DNA of 64,000 bases from positions 2,852,001-2,916,000 of the forward strand of contig CADCXD010000001.1 of NCBI GenBank assembly GCA_902806575.1, read 5' to 3'. Positions 25,096-36,420 of the stretch are shown here, one piece after another (position 1 is the stretch's first letter; every line of letters begins with the position of its first letter). Under the pieces are notes generated by a model. The model was given only the letters and a program-made list of their open reading frames with translations. It searched no databases and was not told the DNA's origin. The translations under genes were made by a program, and so were the position numbers. The DNA comes from Jackrogersella multiformis (lineage: Eukaryota; Ascomycota; Sordariomycetes; Xylariales; Hypoxylaceae).

Positions 25096-26237
25096 ATGCT
25101 TTCGAGGACAGCAAGACCGGCTCTGAGAGCTGGGGCCGCCGCCGCTGCGGCTATTCCCGCTCGGTACGTTCGATTTCTTCTCGCGATATCGTGGTGCTAT
25201 GAGGCAATTCGCAGAACGGCCTCCAAGCTGCTTCTCAACGCATTGAGTGTGCAGAGAAAGGGGGAAACTGGGAAATGAGATGTACTAACCGATTGAATTG
25301 GTGCAGTACCGCCAACAATGCAGCAGCCGCAGCAGCTGGCTATGCTACCCTGCGAGAAATCGAAGGTCGTCTGAAGTCTATCCGCAACATCGAGAAGATC
25401 ACCAAGACCATGAAGATCGTGGCTTCCACTAAGCTGACCCGTGCTCAACGTGCCATGAACGACTCCCGAAAGTACGGCCAGACTTCCAACGAAGTCTTCG
25501 TCTCCGCCGAGACCAAACCCCTCGAGAGTGAGGGTAAGAAGACTCTGTACATCATCTGCAGCTCCGACAAGGGTCTTTGCGGTGGTGTTCACTCCGGTCT
25601 CTCCCGTTTCATGCGCCGAAACATAGGTATCGACAAGCAGCCTGCCGACCTTGTCCTCATTGGCGAGAAGTCCAGGGCTCAGCTCAGTCGTACCAACGCC
25701 AAGGACATTGTCCTCAGCTTCCTGGGTCTTGGGAAGGACATCCCCTCCTTCACCGACGCCCAGGCCATCGCCGATCAGGTTACCCAGCTTCCCACCGACT
25801 ACTCTGACATCAAGATCGTGCACAACAAGTTTATCAACGCTACCAGCTACGAGCCCGTCGTCATAGAGGCATTCTCCGAGGAAGCTATTGCTAACTCGCC
25901 TAACTTCTCTGCCTTCGAGGTTGAGGAGGAGATACTCCCTAACCTGCGGGAATACGCTCTGGCCAACTCTCTATACTGGGCTCTGGCCGAAGGCCACGCC
26001 TGCGAGATCTCTGCCCGGCAACAGGCTATGGATGTGAGCTTAACCTTCGGGCTCCCCCCTCTCCTCTCCTCTTCTCTTAAGAGTCGCATCGCTAATGGTT
26101 TTATGTAGAACGCTTCCAAGAACGCTGGTGACATGATCAGCAAATACCAGATTCTCTTCAACCGTACCCGCCAAGCCGTGATTACTGGAGAGCTGGTCGA
26201 AATTATCACTGGTGCCACCGCCTCGGCGGACATGTAA
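25096..26237 (+). CDS. ATP3: Mitochondrial F1F0-ATP synthase gamma subunit
   Basis: Central stalk of the F1 motor that couples proton flow to ATP synthesis in the inner mitochondrial membrane. Exons 25096-25163, 25307-26033 and 26109-26237 give 307 residues; intron 1 has a perfect GTACTAACC branch. Residues 1-35 are an Ala/Arg-rich mitochondrial presequence (MLSRTARPALRAG). The mature part begins near YATLREIEGRLKSIRNIEKITKTMKIVASTKL, the gamma N-terminal helix. SSDKGLCGGVHSGLSR is the conserved mid-motif, and the C-terminal helix holds NASKNAGDMI, FNRTRQAVITGEL and EIITGA. Everything needed is present, and codon use is strongly biased, as expected for a highly expressed gene. Confidence 0.97.
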
Positions 26238-27911
26238 AGTGGTCGATAGAAAAATAGATGGGGTGGTAAATAATCCAATCGCATCTTCCCTTTGTATCAA
26301 AGTACCCTAAGCAGAACCTCGGCCTTGCTGCCTTGGGATGTATCAATTCCTCAATAAACTAGTTCCTCGACCTCTCTTGTCCCCTCTGCTTTTAGTATTG
26401 TATTCATCGACGTCTACGTTGATGTCTACCTCGTGACTTGATGGTAGTATAGTCGCACACAATACGCAATGCCCGCTGCCGCAATTATGAGAGGTACCAT
26501 TATTTGAACATTCAGTCTTCTTGGTTGCTAATTCTAGTTCGGCCAAGTACATTTGATATATATTTCGTCTGGTTTCATCTTGAAGACTTGGAGAGGCGAC
26601 TAAAGGATCTCCAAGAACTCGTAGAATCACTACCCCTGAGGAACACTTTGGTCTCTTAATTCAAAAGTCATACCACGGTCATATTAGACGCTTTTTGCTA
26701 CACTATGATCACCAAGGTATCTTAAAGTCTTACGAGCATTATTGTAGCATCGTTTAACCCCGTCTTCACCCAATTACCTCCCTATATGATTAAGTATCCA
26801 TCTGTACAACAACCTTGTTTCTTCTTACATCCCGTATCGTTCTGGAAGAGACATGCGGATACTCGTCATCGGTGCTAAATCTCATTCACAAGTGTATAAG
26901 TCACAATCTAGAAATCAGCATCTACATAAGCTACACAAGGACCTACAGAATCAAAGAGGTTGTGTATTGTTCCACAAAAAGGTTTATTGTGTAGTTTATG
27001 TGGTCGTTCATTTCCATACTCAAGCATAGGGATGGTAAGAGATCTAGAGATTAGTCCTATAGTATACCGAGCCATTTGTTTTGAACATGTCATACTCACA
27101 TATCACCGTAATTCATAAACGCTCATTGCCACGGATACGCCATACCTGATTACATACATTCATTCAACTTCCAATCCTGTCATATATACCTACCGTTACA
27201 ACCCAACGTCCTTAATAGCGTCCACCGAGCCTACACGCCTTGAATAGAGCGAATCTTAGAGCCCCGCCATTATATAGCAGCCTACCAATATATTTAAGGC
27301 TACAATCAGAACAGTCGAAAGCGTACCGGTGGTAGTAACTTATTTCATTACCTCCTACTCCCGTCTATCCATATACCTGAATCGAGTCCATCGATGTTCT
27401 TGTCAGCAATCTAACAGGATTACGCACCACTGGCGAACAAAAACTCTGCTGCTTCATACGTTCCTAAATTTTTAAAAGGAGAAAGCAGAAAGCAGAAGCA
27501 AAACGAGTCTAGCAATGATGGAGACAACAGTACAGCTTAAACCACGGAAACACCTACACCCAAGACACGAAAAAACTAGAGCATGGTAAGACAGTATTAT
27601 TTAGTATAATTTCTTCGCTAAGCTATGTACTTCGAAGGCACTGCTCCGCGAGGAACATGCAGCGCTTCGCCACGACGAGCAGCTGTGTATGCAGGGAACC
27701 CCCAACGCCTCCTATGACTACTTCCGATGCAGAGCCTATACGCCGGTACCACCGCGATGCGATGCCTATATGCACTAGAGCCTAAACTGGCCCCATGTGA
27801 AGCTTTTGTACAACCCTTTTCCTCTAGCCGATATATCCACCTGATGTCTCAATCGTCAAATCGATAAAACAGGAGGCTAGGGAAATTTTTACTCGAATAT
27901 CCGCCCTCATA
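26238..27911. other. Convergent spacer, no gene supported
   Basis: About 1.7 kb between the 3' ends of ATP3 and the LSD1-like gene. Short frames only; low GC and many stops. A 95-codon minus frame (26343-26630) shows no family signal. Confidence 0.5.
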
Positions 27912-30900
27912 TCAGTCCTCCACGTCGATATCGCTTCCGTCGCTCTCGGCATAGTTGCTGACCTTCGCGCGCCTCCTTTCCCTCCCGCCGTCATCAGCAG
28001 GGCTACCTTCATCCTCAAGTACGAGCTTATGGTTCTTCTCATACTCGCTCCTCATTTCGAGGTATCGCTGGTCCCACTCTCTAGCTTTGGCATCCCAGGT
28101 TTTGATTGCATCACTATATTTCTGCCTGATATCGGCAGCTTGATCTTCGTAAGGCTTTCGCTCTTCGTGTGTCGCCTCCTTCCACATCTTAGTTGCCATG
28201 ACGCGCACTTCGTTTGGACTCGGCTTGCCCTTACCAGGACGACGACCCTCTTCGCAGCGTTTACGTGCCATCTCAAAGGATGCCTTGCTATATATAATAT
28301 AGGCATTCGCCGAGACTTTTTGAGGTCGCCAGGGCCGCTCTCCGATTTCCGACGTAATGTACTGCCAGGCAGCGAGTTCATAACCATCAACGCGAGCCTG
28401 CTTGCTGGATCTAGGAGAGAGGGGTAGTGATGTATCAGGCACCTTACGCTTCAATCCATGAGAATAGAATACGGATTCTTTCGGCAATACAAGTGGTGTA
28501 GGGATCTCAACTGGACCGAGCATGGCACTAATTACATCCGAAGCTGCACGTAGACCGGTTAAGTATGCGCCGTGAACTGTGGCGGGGTGTGTCTCGGTGG
28601 TATGTTCGCCCGCGAAGAAAAGATTCCCGACTTCCTTAGCCATCGTCTGGTAGTCATCTGGACGCATTGAAGGACCGGCAGAAGAGTAAGATCCTCGGGC
28701 AAACTTGTCAGAACCCCAGCGTGTCACGATAGAATGAACCGGTTGGGGTACTTTAGCACCGTACACGCCCCGAAGGACCTCGGTGGCTTCGGCAACAAGC
28801 TCATCATTCTTAGAATGCTCAGTGTCAAAGCCGGCGTCTCCAGCCATCAGGCCGATGAGAACAGGAATACCGCTTGTATTTGATACGTTGAACCATTGGA
28901 AACACCGTCCGCGCTGCGAAGCATACTCGGTCTGCTTGACGCTGTGACGTGAATTTGGAGTTCGAAGACAGCCGAAGATATCCTTAGTAGTGTCCCAAAA
29001 AGCTTCCGCGTAGACAAGGATGATCTTGTTGAGGATGCCATACCCTAAGCGATCAATGGCATCCAACTTGGAAGGCGGTAGGGGAGGGTGGAAATCAACA
29101 TGGCCATGCTTCAAAACCCCAAGAGGTATAGTTGAGACAACATAATCCGCCTCTATTGTAGTGCCGTCTTCGGATTCGACACGAGCAGTTCCTGATCCAT
29201 CGGGGTCGTAGAAGATTCGCTTGACATCAGTATTCTTGCGGATGTCTAGCCGCGAAGGTGTATTTGCCAAACCCCATGGGACACTCTGATAACCGCCGAT
29301 TACCATTGTGTGCTTGCCCTCCCACTCGTTGCCAGCATCAATATCCCAACCTCCTATACTGAGTTGGTTGTAATTTGTGGCATTGCTATACTCGAGATTG
29401 GCTATGTGCCAGTTCATAAGTCTGAAATCTTGGGGTGTGAGATCAACAATGTCCCTGTATTGAGTTATTGCCTCGTCCATGACAGAACCAAGGGTAGCAT
29501 TGGGAGCTTTGGCTGCTGCGTCAAGGTTTAGGTCGTAGTCCTCGGTTACATGATCCTTGAGTGCCCAGCCCATCAAGCGAGCTTTGTACGCTGCCTTGAG
29601 GGTAGCTGGAGTACCTGGTTCAACATGTGTTTTGCCCGTTGCTCGGTCTGTAGAAACCGGAACGAGACTGACTTGAGGTCCTAGGCTCTGTTGCGAAACC
29701 GGTGGCGCCTGTGGAAGAGCGGCTGTCGCTTCTTCAACCTGGGCTATAGTCTTTTGGCCCTCAGACGAACTATCTCGGCCTTCGTCCATCAAGTCCTTAT
29801 TACCTTCGATGAGTTTGGATGGATGGTTCTTAAACTTGTAATCGCTTACTCGTTCGAGGCAGTCGTTGTAGAGCTTCTCAACAAGTCGATCCCGCACTTC
29901 GTCGACAGCTTTACCATTGGTATCGTAGAGAGTAGTGTCTGGTCGTAAGGGATAATAGGGCAAGGCCATCTGGCCTCTCAATAAAATATTTAAGGGGTTT
30001 CCTCTTTCAAACCCGGTAATAATCATCCCTCCACATTCAACGCTATGTCGTCGGCCCTTGAATCCTATGAGGTGCTGGCTTTTACTGCCGTCAAGTGCAC
30101 GTGAGTACACACGACCGCCAAGGCGATTTCGTCCCTCCAGGACAACCACCCTTGGAGCCTCCTCTCCTAACTCTTGAAATTGTGCAGCGTATTGCTGAAA
30201 AAGGCTCTCTAGTTGCCTCGCGCAGCCAAGTCCAGCCATGCCAGCACCAATAACTACCACGGTTTTGCCCTTCTTGCCCGGGACTTTCTTCTTTGGCCGC
30301 TTCCTGAGTGAGGGGACTTCTGCGCAGCCGAAATTGATATAGCCAGAGCGAACGAGCCAGTCGTAGCATACGCTTGCTGCGTCAAACCATCTCGGGTCTT
30401 TTGCACACCCGACGGCCTCTTCACGAGAAACCCCGATTCGGGGGTTGTTCAACCATAATCGTAGGATTCCGTTCCGAATGTTGAGATAAGTGGTTACCTG
30501 AGCATGGCTGAGATGATTTCTTAACATCAAGTACTCATCCTGATGCAAAGCATAGGGGTTCAGTCTAGATGACTCGGCCGCGGCTATGCACTGGTTGGCA
30601 TAGTCGTACGGTGCAACATCTGTCGGGATAGATACTCGTGGGCGCACATCGAAGAATCGTCTTCTCGTCTTGGAACTTATGGTGGCGGCGTGGTCGATAC
30701 GGACTAGGAGTGGTTCCTTCAATGTGTCAACATCAACCGGTGTCGTCGCTTTACTTGAGGGCGACGACGTCGAAGGGAGGGATGTCAACTCTGACTGGTC
30801 CGAGGCGCCTGACGCTGACGACTCGAATGAGTTTCCGGTATTCACGTGAACCCTCAGCAGCTTCGAATCCTTCAGGGGTGATAGACCCCGATGAGATCTG

Positions 30901-31290
30901 TTATTTAGTTTAGGATATGACAAGATGATATTAGAACATCGAGTGTGTGATGGGGAGTTGTCATCATGGATATGTATATCATATGAGAAAGACTTACGTG
31001 GAATCATCCCGTGATATAGGGGCGGATGCCATATTGTCTGAATCGATATCCATATAGTCAATTCGTACGATGATTTCGGATTCTGTTCTGGGAGTCTCTC
31101 TCGAAATAGATGACTCGGTGTTGTAAGAGGTAGACGAATCTGCGAGGAGGGCTGCGGGTAAAGCTTTGGCGATATCCGCTGGAGAGGCAAGAATCGATTC
31201 TAAATGATGGTCCAATTCCTCTAAGTCCATCAGGGGTCCTGACCCAATACAATTTCCTTCTTCCAACAAGGTCTCCTGAGTGCTTTTCAT
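27912..31290 (-). CDS. LSD1-type flavin amine oxidase with SWIRM and HMG-box domains
   Basis: Probable histone lysine demethylase or related chromatin oxidase (FAD-dependent) in the nucleus. Exons 31290-30998 and 30897-27912 (100-nt intron, GTAAGT) give 1092 residues. Order: acidic, disordered N-terminus (1-190); SWIRM domain (about 195-290, including YLNIRNGILRLWLNNPRIGVSR and the YINFG end); FAD Rossmann motif VVVIGAGMAGLG (about 311-322) and GRNRLGGRV; a mid-domain insertion with a charged segment; the catalytic-half motif GYGILNKIIL, which carries the flavin-near Lys; FAGEHT near the end of the oxidase; then a C-terminal HMG box (about 960-1030, SANAYIIYSK...PYEDQAADIRQKY). This SWIRM-oxidase-HMG order is that of fungal LSD homologues. 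The ATG at 31290 is the first in frame that I can support. Confidence 0.93.
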
Positions 31291-32572
31291 ATCTGGCGAA
31301 CTCAGGTCCCGTGCTGACTGGAGGCATATACATGCATCGATATGCGGGTATAAACGAAGTGGTCTGGGATTCGTGTATGAGGGGGGGTTTGGCTAAGACT
31401 CCCATTGAATATTGAATATCAAGTATCTGCAGAATTCGTACCAAATTGTGCGCAGTTATCAATGGATGGCCATGCTGACTACTCCTGTCGGTAGTCTATA
31501 AGCTTCTGGGACTCTAAGGAGTCTTGTTAGTCGAACATATATAAGGTATACGGTTGAATCGCCTCATCTGATTTTTTTTAAAGGTCTTGAGAGGTATCGA
31601 ATGATCTCGCACAGTGGATAATAATCGAAAACGGTACTGTACCTCGACGAAAATGCGGATCTCAACTACCTCTATGTAGTGTAGGTAAGTAACGTAAAGT
31701 ACCTGATCCCAATCGATTGCTTGACTCGGTTACAAATCTTTTACGGGGTTCTGTATTAATTGTATGTCAAATGAAAAGATTAAGAGCGAGTACGGAATAA
31801 TTCTAATCGGCATTCTTCAATCAGAGGTTGGGAGTTTCTCGGTTCTAATATCCCGATCTATCTCGAGGGGAAGAAGGGTAAGATTGATATGGCCTTGGAT
31901 GGGATAATGGATATTAATGGATATGGGTATGCGTATGAGAGTAGGTAAATGTAAATTGAGACATAAGAGGTACATATGTACACCTTCAAATCTTGCATAC
32001 CTTGCATACCTTGCATCTTGCATCTATTTGCGCTGATCCACTTAAGTCAACTTGAGGACGGTACGTACCTATCCTACCTGGTTACATACATGTATGTAAT
32101 TGGCGAATTAAAGCACTAGGTACCTACACTAGGTATTGTACTTAAAGAGGCTTTGTCCTCCGTGCCCCCGCCGCTTGGACACGTGATAACCTAAAGTCCA
32201 TTAAGGTCCAGTCGAACTTGAAGTCTGTACTCAAAATGTTCTTTCTTGTTAATTGCTAATGCTAATACATCTCTGTAATCGTAAGATTTTTGTTTCACAT
32301 CTACCATGATAGATATGTGTACAATTTGCAGGACAAGTAAAAAACAACTAATCTGTCCTCATTTCATCTCTGCTAATACCTCTCCGGTCTAAACCTAAAT
32401 ACCCGCTGCCACCGAGTATATCATCACGGCCGTACCCATTGGGAGATAACGTCTATATATACACACGGCACACCAGTCTAGACCATCGTTCTGGACCATT
32501 GCTATGTAGGAACGACTGTTAACCACGATCGCTATCGGTTTGCTGCTGGATTTCTCATCGGGCGTAGATATG
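31291..32572. other. Intergenic region between LSD1-like gene and VPS33
   Basis: Upstream region of the LSD1-like gene and 3' flank of the VPS33 gene. Contains CTTGCATAC tandem repeats at 31992-32024 and a CTAGGTACCTACACTAGGTA motif near 32115. No gene seen. Confidence 0.5.
31992..32024 (+). repeat. CTTGCATAC tandem repeat
   Basis: Two exact 9-bp units followed by two shortened CTTGCAT units. Simple expansion; no function seen. Confidence 0.6.
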
Positions 32573-34933
32573 CTACTGGCTCGTAGACGGAGCAGTAGGC
32601 TTAGGTGGTTCCCTCGCAAAGGACTCTTTCTCTACTGCAGCATCCATCATCTTATCCCCGCTAATCATTGATGTCGTGCAGATAACAATATTTCTCCGGG
32701 CTAAAAAAAAAATACCATCGTATTAGTTGGTTTGAAAACCGAGGGAAAGGGGTAGATATGGAACCGACCTTCTTCCTTCTTCGCGATAAATCGCAGCGCT
32801 GCGATCTCAGTGAAGGTGATACCTCCCACGAACACAACAAACACCGTCTTCTTGTCCCCCCCTCCGGACAATAGAGCTCGGGCCTTGACCGCTTTGTCTT
32901 CGCCCTTCTGCAGCTCGTCAAACGTCTGGCCTCGCGCATGCTTTACAGCCTCGTCGAATCCTCGCCATCCTTGCGCGCCGCTTCCGGCAGGAGTTCCTGC
33001 ACCAGCTCCCGTGCTACTACGTGTGATGGAAATGAGATATTGCTTCTGTAGTATGCACTGCACAAGCCGTATGGAAAGCGGCGCATAGCCACTATAAACG
33101 TACGCGATATCATTCGGGTCGTGCTCATTAACTTCGTCGACGATTAAGCGGAGCTGCTTGCGTAGGTAGGTATAATTGGTCTTGGTTCCCGTTGCCGTCC
33201 CGGAACCCGGCATAGGAATCATGCTCGCCATGGGCGAAGTTCGGGACAAGAACAGTTGTAGCTTCTCCAAATTGTGCAGAGTCAAGAGATGCTGGTAACC
33301 GTAACCTTCTAAGATCAAACGTCTGAATTGATCAAAATCCTTGGACTTTATACCACCAGATATGCACGAGTATATGCACAGAAGTCTAAGTATTTCTCGT
33401 AAAGGCACGTCTCTCGCAATCAGCTCCTCGATGGCATCGAATTGGGAACTCGGATCGGCACCTGCGGCTAGGTTTTGTTGGACCTCCAACATGCGGCTAA
33501 ACTGATCTGATCTGGTATATTTCATAATCTCCTCAGCAAGCCCAGTATGGATTTTCAAACTCTGGTGCTCAGTTTGATAGCCAGGTAGTTTTTTTACAAA
33601 GTCTTTCAGTTCTGCTGTTGTCTTAGACGAATGTCGGCTGTCGTAGTCGCTCTGCAGTCTCCTTGCAATTTTGTTGAGGAGTGTACCGACAATTGCGAAG
33701 TTCGCATCGCGGAGTCCTTCATAGAGTTTGTCTGAGGAATCCAGTTGGATTTTACGCTTTCTCGAGGTCGCGCTGGCTGTCGGAGTAGATGTCGTGCTCT
33801 GAGAAGCGGCCTGTGGTGGAGCTCCCACGATAGTAGAATCAATATCCGCCTGGTTATTTGAAATTCCCCAAAGTTCGTCAATCAGCCCTTCGTATGTTAA
33901 TTGAGTGAGTAAAGGTGTTACAAAATCGACTTCACGATCAATTATGATGACACTCTCAATGGTGTTGCTTGGTGTAAGCCCGGGCCTGGTGCCCTCGTTT
34001 GCATCCTCTCCGGCTAGTATCTCCTGTCGCATCCTAGTAAGGAGTTCCGCCACACGCTTCGCATTGTCGCCTTTGCCGATTACACGCGGAAATAGTCCAT
34101 GTTTCGATTGAATATCCATCAAGGCTTTCGCCATTAAGAATGTTGGCGTTGTATCTTTGTATAAGAAGAGGTCCTGGAAAGAGGTCTCGAGCTCCAGGGA
34201 CAGGACATCTCGTTCAAGCGGGAAAAAATATAACGGAAGCTCCGCTATATTCACATCACCTAGCACGCCAGCCTCCTCCAGAAGCTTGTCGGACACCAGA
34301 GTACGGCGGGGCACCCAAAAAACGTGGAATTCGTGACCGGTCTGGCTTTCGCGTTGTAGCCGCTTGATCTGCTCTGCATTAGATGTTAGCACGGTATGAT
34401 AGCGCCGCATGTATTTACTACGGTGGATGAGACAAGATAGGCATGTCGTGCCCATAGGATCCTCATCTTGGGTAATATTGACTGGTAACATGAACGAAAG
34501 TGAATGAATTCATGACGTCTACTGAAAGCCCTTGGATCCTTGATACCAATGGAGCACCGTGGAGTATAAACGCAGGTATTGAGGATGACGGACCGGCTAT
34601 AGATTGAGCGTGGCGAGCACACTCTCCTCGGGCCATAAACACGACATTGCGTTGGCTCGTATCGGCATTCCCATTTTCCAGAAAGAAGAACTTGTCTACG
34701 CCATAATCTTGTAATGTTGATACTTTGACCACAACACCAATCGGGCCGGCCAGGCTACGCTCAATGATGAGATTCTTCTTTCCTCGAACCTAAGTTGTCT
34801 TGTTATTCCCGAGTGTCCAGGTAGCATGGCAGAAGTCTAAGGCAGCCTTACTTACGCCTTCGAGGAGATAGAGAAGATCCTTTCGAGCCTTGTCTCTAAT
34901 CTGATCAGGGTCGAACCCCGCATGAGGAGCCAT
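32573..34933 (-). CDS. VPS33: Vacuolar protein sorting protein 33 (Sec1/Munc18 family)
   Basis: SM protein of the HOPS/CORVET tethering complexes that drives SNARE assembly at endosomes and vacuoles. Exons on the minus strand: 34933-34856, 34789-34594, 34373-32769, 32700-32573, giving 668 residues, the usual size. N-terminus MAPHAGFDPDQIRDKARKD, then RGKKNLIIERSLAGPIG, the Sec1 signature region IIIDREVDFVTPLLTQLTYEGLIDE (about 235-259), a Ser/Thr-rich variable insert (about 274-299, ending RKRK), GYGYQHL, and YVYSGYAPLSIRLVQ. The C-terminal exon supplies RRNIVICTTSMISGD, completing the fold after FVGGITFTEIAALRFIAKKEE. Intron 34374-34593 (220 nt) has branch GCTAACA. It overlaps several open frames, so an unspliced reading would be misleading. 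Confidence 0.95.
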
Positions 34934-35820
34934 TATGAGCTCTTCATGGGGGTGGTTGCGTCTAGGCGAAAGGGAGGGTGTAAACAAAGAATCGCGAGAT
35001 GTGAGATGGAGCTTTTCCGAGGGAACAATTGTAAATGAACTGGGGGGTAGCTTTGTGAACTTCCAAGATTGTGAACGGTACGGAGGTAGCTTTGGGAACT
35101 TGGAGCTGCTTGGGTAAGGTTAGGTGTAGGTGGGTGGGTTCACGATCCACCACGTTTATCGCTTAATCCGTTTTCGGTTAGCGCTATAGATAGAGACACG
35201 GGAGAATTGATAGGACAGGCGCGACGTCACAACTCCGCTATGCTTATCGATTTAGATGTTTGATACTTACCTAGGTATGTAGGTACCTAGGCAGGTATAT
35301 TTGATGAACTTCTATGGATACCTAGGTATTCTATAAAATACATACCTACCGGTGGTTATTTGCATTAGGTGACAAGCTCCTACCTAGGTAAGTCTCATGG
35401 ATGCTGAGAATATATTTAGGTAATTCTAGATATTAGGTAGATATCAAAAGACGATATCACATCATGAACGTTATTGTTCGGATTTTGTAACTACCCAGGA
35501 TTTCAATCGCAGAAAACTACTCGAAAAAAACTACGAACGTTTGCTATTATGTAGATATCTTAAGCTGATGATCGCATACAGCCTGCCTCTGCAATGCCAA
35601 TCAGCCTCGTGATGTCGCTACCAGTCGCAAAGAACTCCGCCTTCCTTGACGCATGTCCTACACCCTTGGGTGACGAACTCCAGTTTTCCTCGAAAATCTA
35701 GCCTGTGTAACGGCTATGCAAATAGAAACGAGATGTATCAACTCTTAACGCAATGCTATGTTTTGAGACCGCTAGAAGGGAGCCCCATTGGGAAATACAA
35801 ACTCGCCAGGTCCAACACTT
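34934..35820. other. Spacer between VPS33 and the E2 gene
   Basis: Upstream of VPS33 and downstream of the E2 gene, both on the minus strand. Rich in CCTAGGTA motifs between 35264 and 35391. No gene was seen. Confidence 0.5.
35264..35391. repeat. Cluster of CCTAGGTA palindromes
   Basis: At least five overlapping or near-adjacent ACCTAGGTA-type elements within about 130 bp, including CTTACCTAGGTATGTAGG and CTACCTAGGTAAG. No coding overlap. Confidence 0.6.
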
Positions 35821-36420
35821 CTATACGGTGTTATCGTGGTAATAGAAGTCAATGTCTCTAGGTCGCAGGCGATTTCCGCGCACAAAATCTTCGTCGCCAG
35901 GCGGTCGCTCGTTTCTGGTGTTTCCCGTCAACATGCTCTGAATGCTCATGCACACACTCTCTACATTCTGAACTGGACTCCATCCTTGCGTCCCAAGTAA
36001 GTCGAGGCATATGATCCCGTTGGAGTAGATATGAGGATGCATAGGTATTAGTCGGTCGTCTAGCTTCACGAATGTTACTTCGGGAGGTTCTGTCATACTC
36101 GTATTAGTAAGGTGTCGCCAACTACTTAGGTAGACAGATGGTGTGGGGGCGCATACCGATAGGGTAGGCATTGCTGAATTTGAACTTCAGACGGTATGTT
36201 TGCCCCGCATAGATGGGGTTCTGGTCGAGAACTTGGATGTCAAGGAGCCATTCCTCGAGATTGTCTGCAGATACCAAGGCAATGCCCGGCGGCAAGCTAT
36301 TCGAGATCTAAAGAGATGTCTATAGTCAGCGACTATGTTACGCGAACACTGTGTGATTGCTAGAATCAGGCATACCTTAGCTAGCTCCTTGGACAATCTT
36401 TTGGGACCTAGGTTAGCCAT
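35821..36420 (-). CDS. Ubiquitin-conjugating enzyme E2, UBE2W-type
   Basis: Carries ubiquitin on Cys93; UBE2W-class E2s attach ubiquitin to the alpha-amino group of substrate N-termini. Exons 36420-36376, 36307-36157 and 36089-35821 give 154 residues. N-terminal helix MANLGPKRLSKELAK; PPG...LEEWLLDIQV core; YAGQTYRLKFKFSNAYP; then IPMHPHIYSNGIICLDLL. The His-Pro-His in place of the usual His-Pro-Asn, and the C-terminal YYHDNTV end, are specific to the UBE2W subgroup. The remainder, GWSPVQNVESVCMSIQSML, matches the E2 fold. All three exons join in frame with GT-AG introns of 67-68 nt. Confidence 0.92.
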
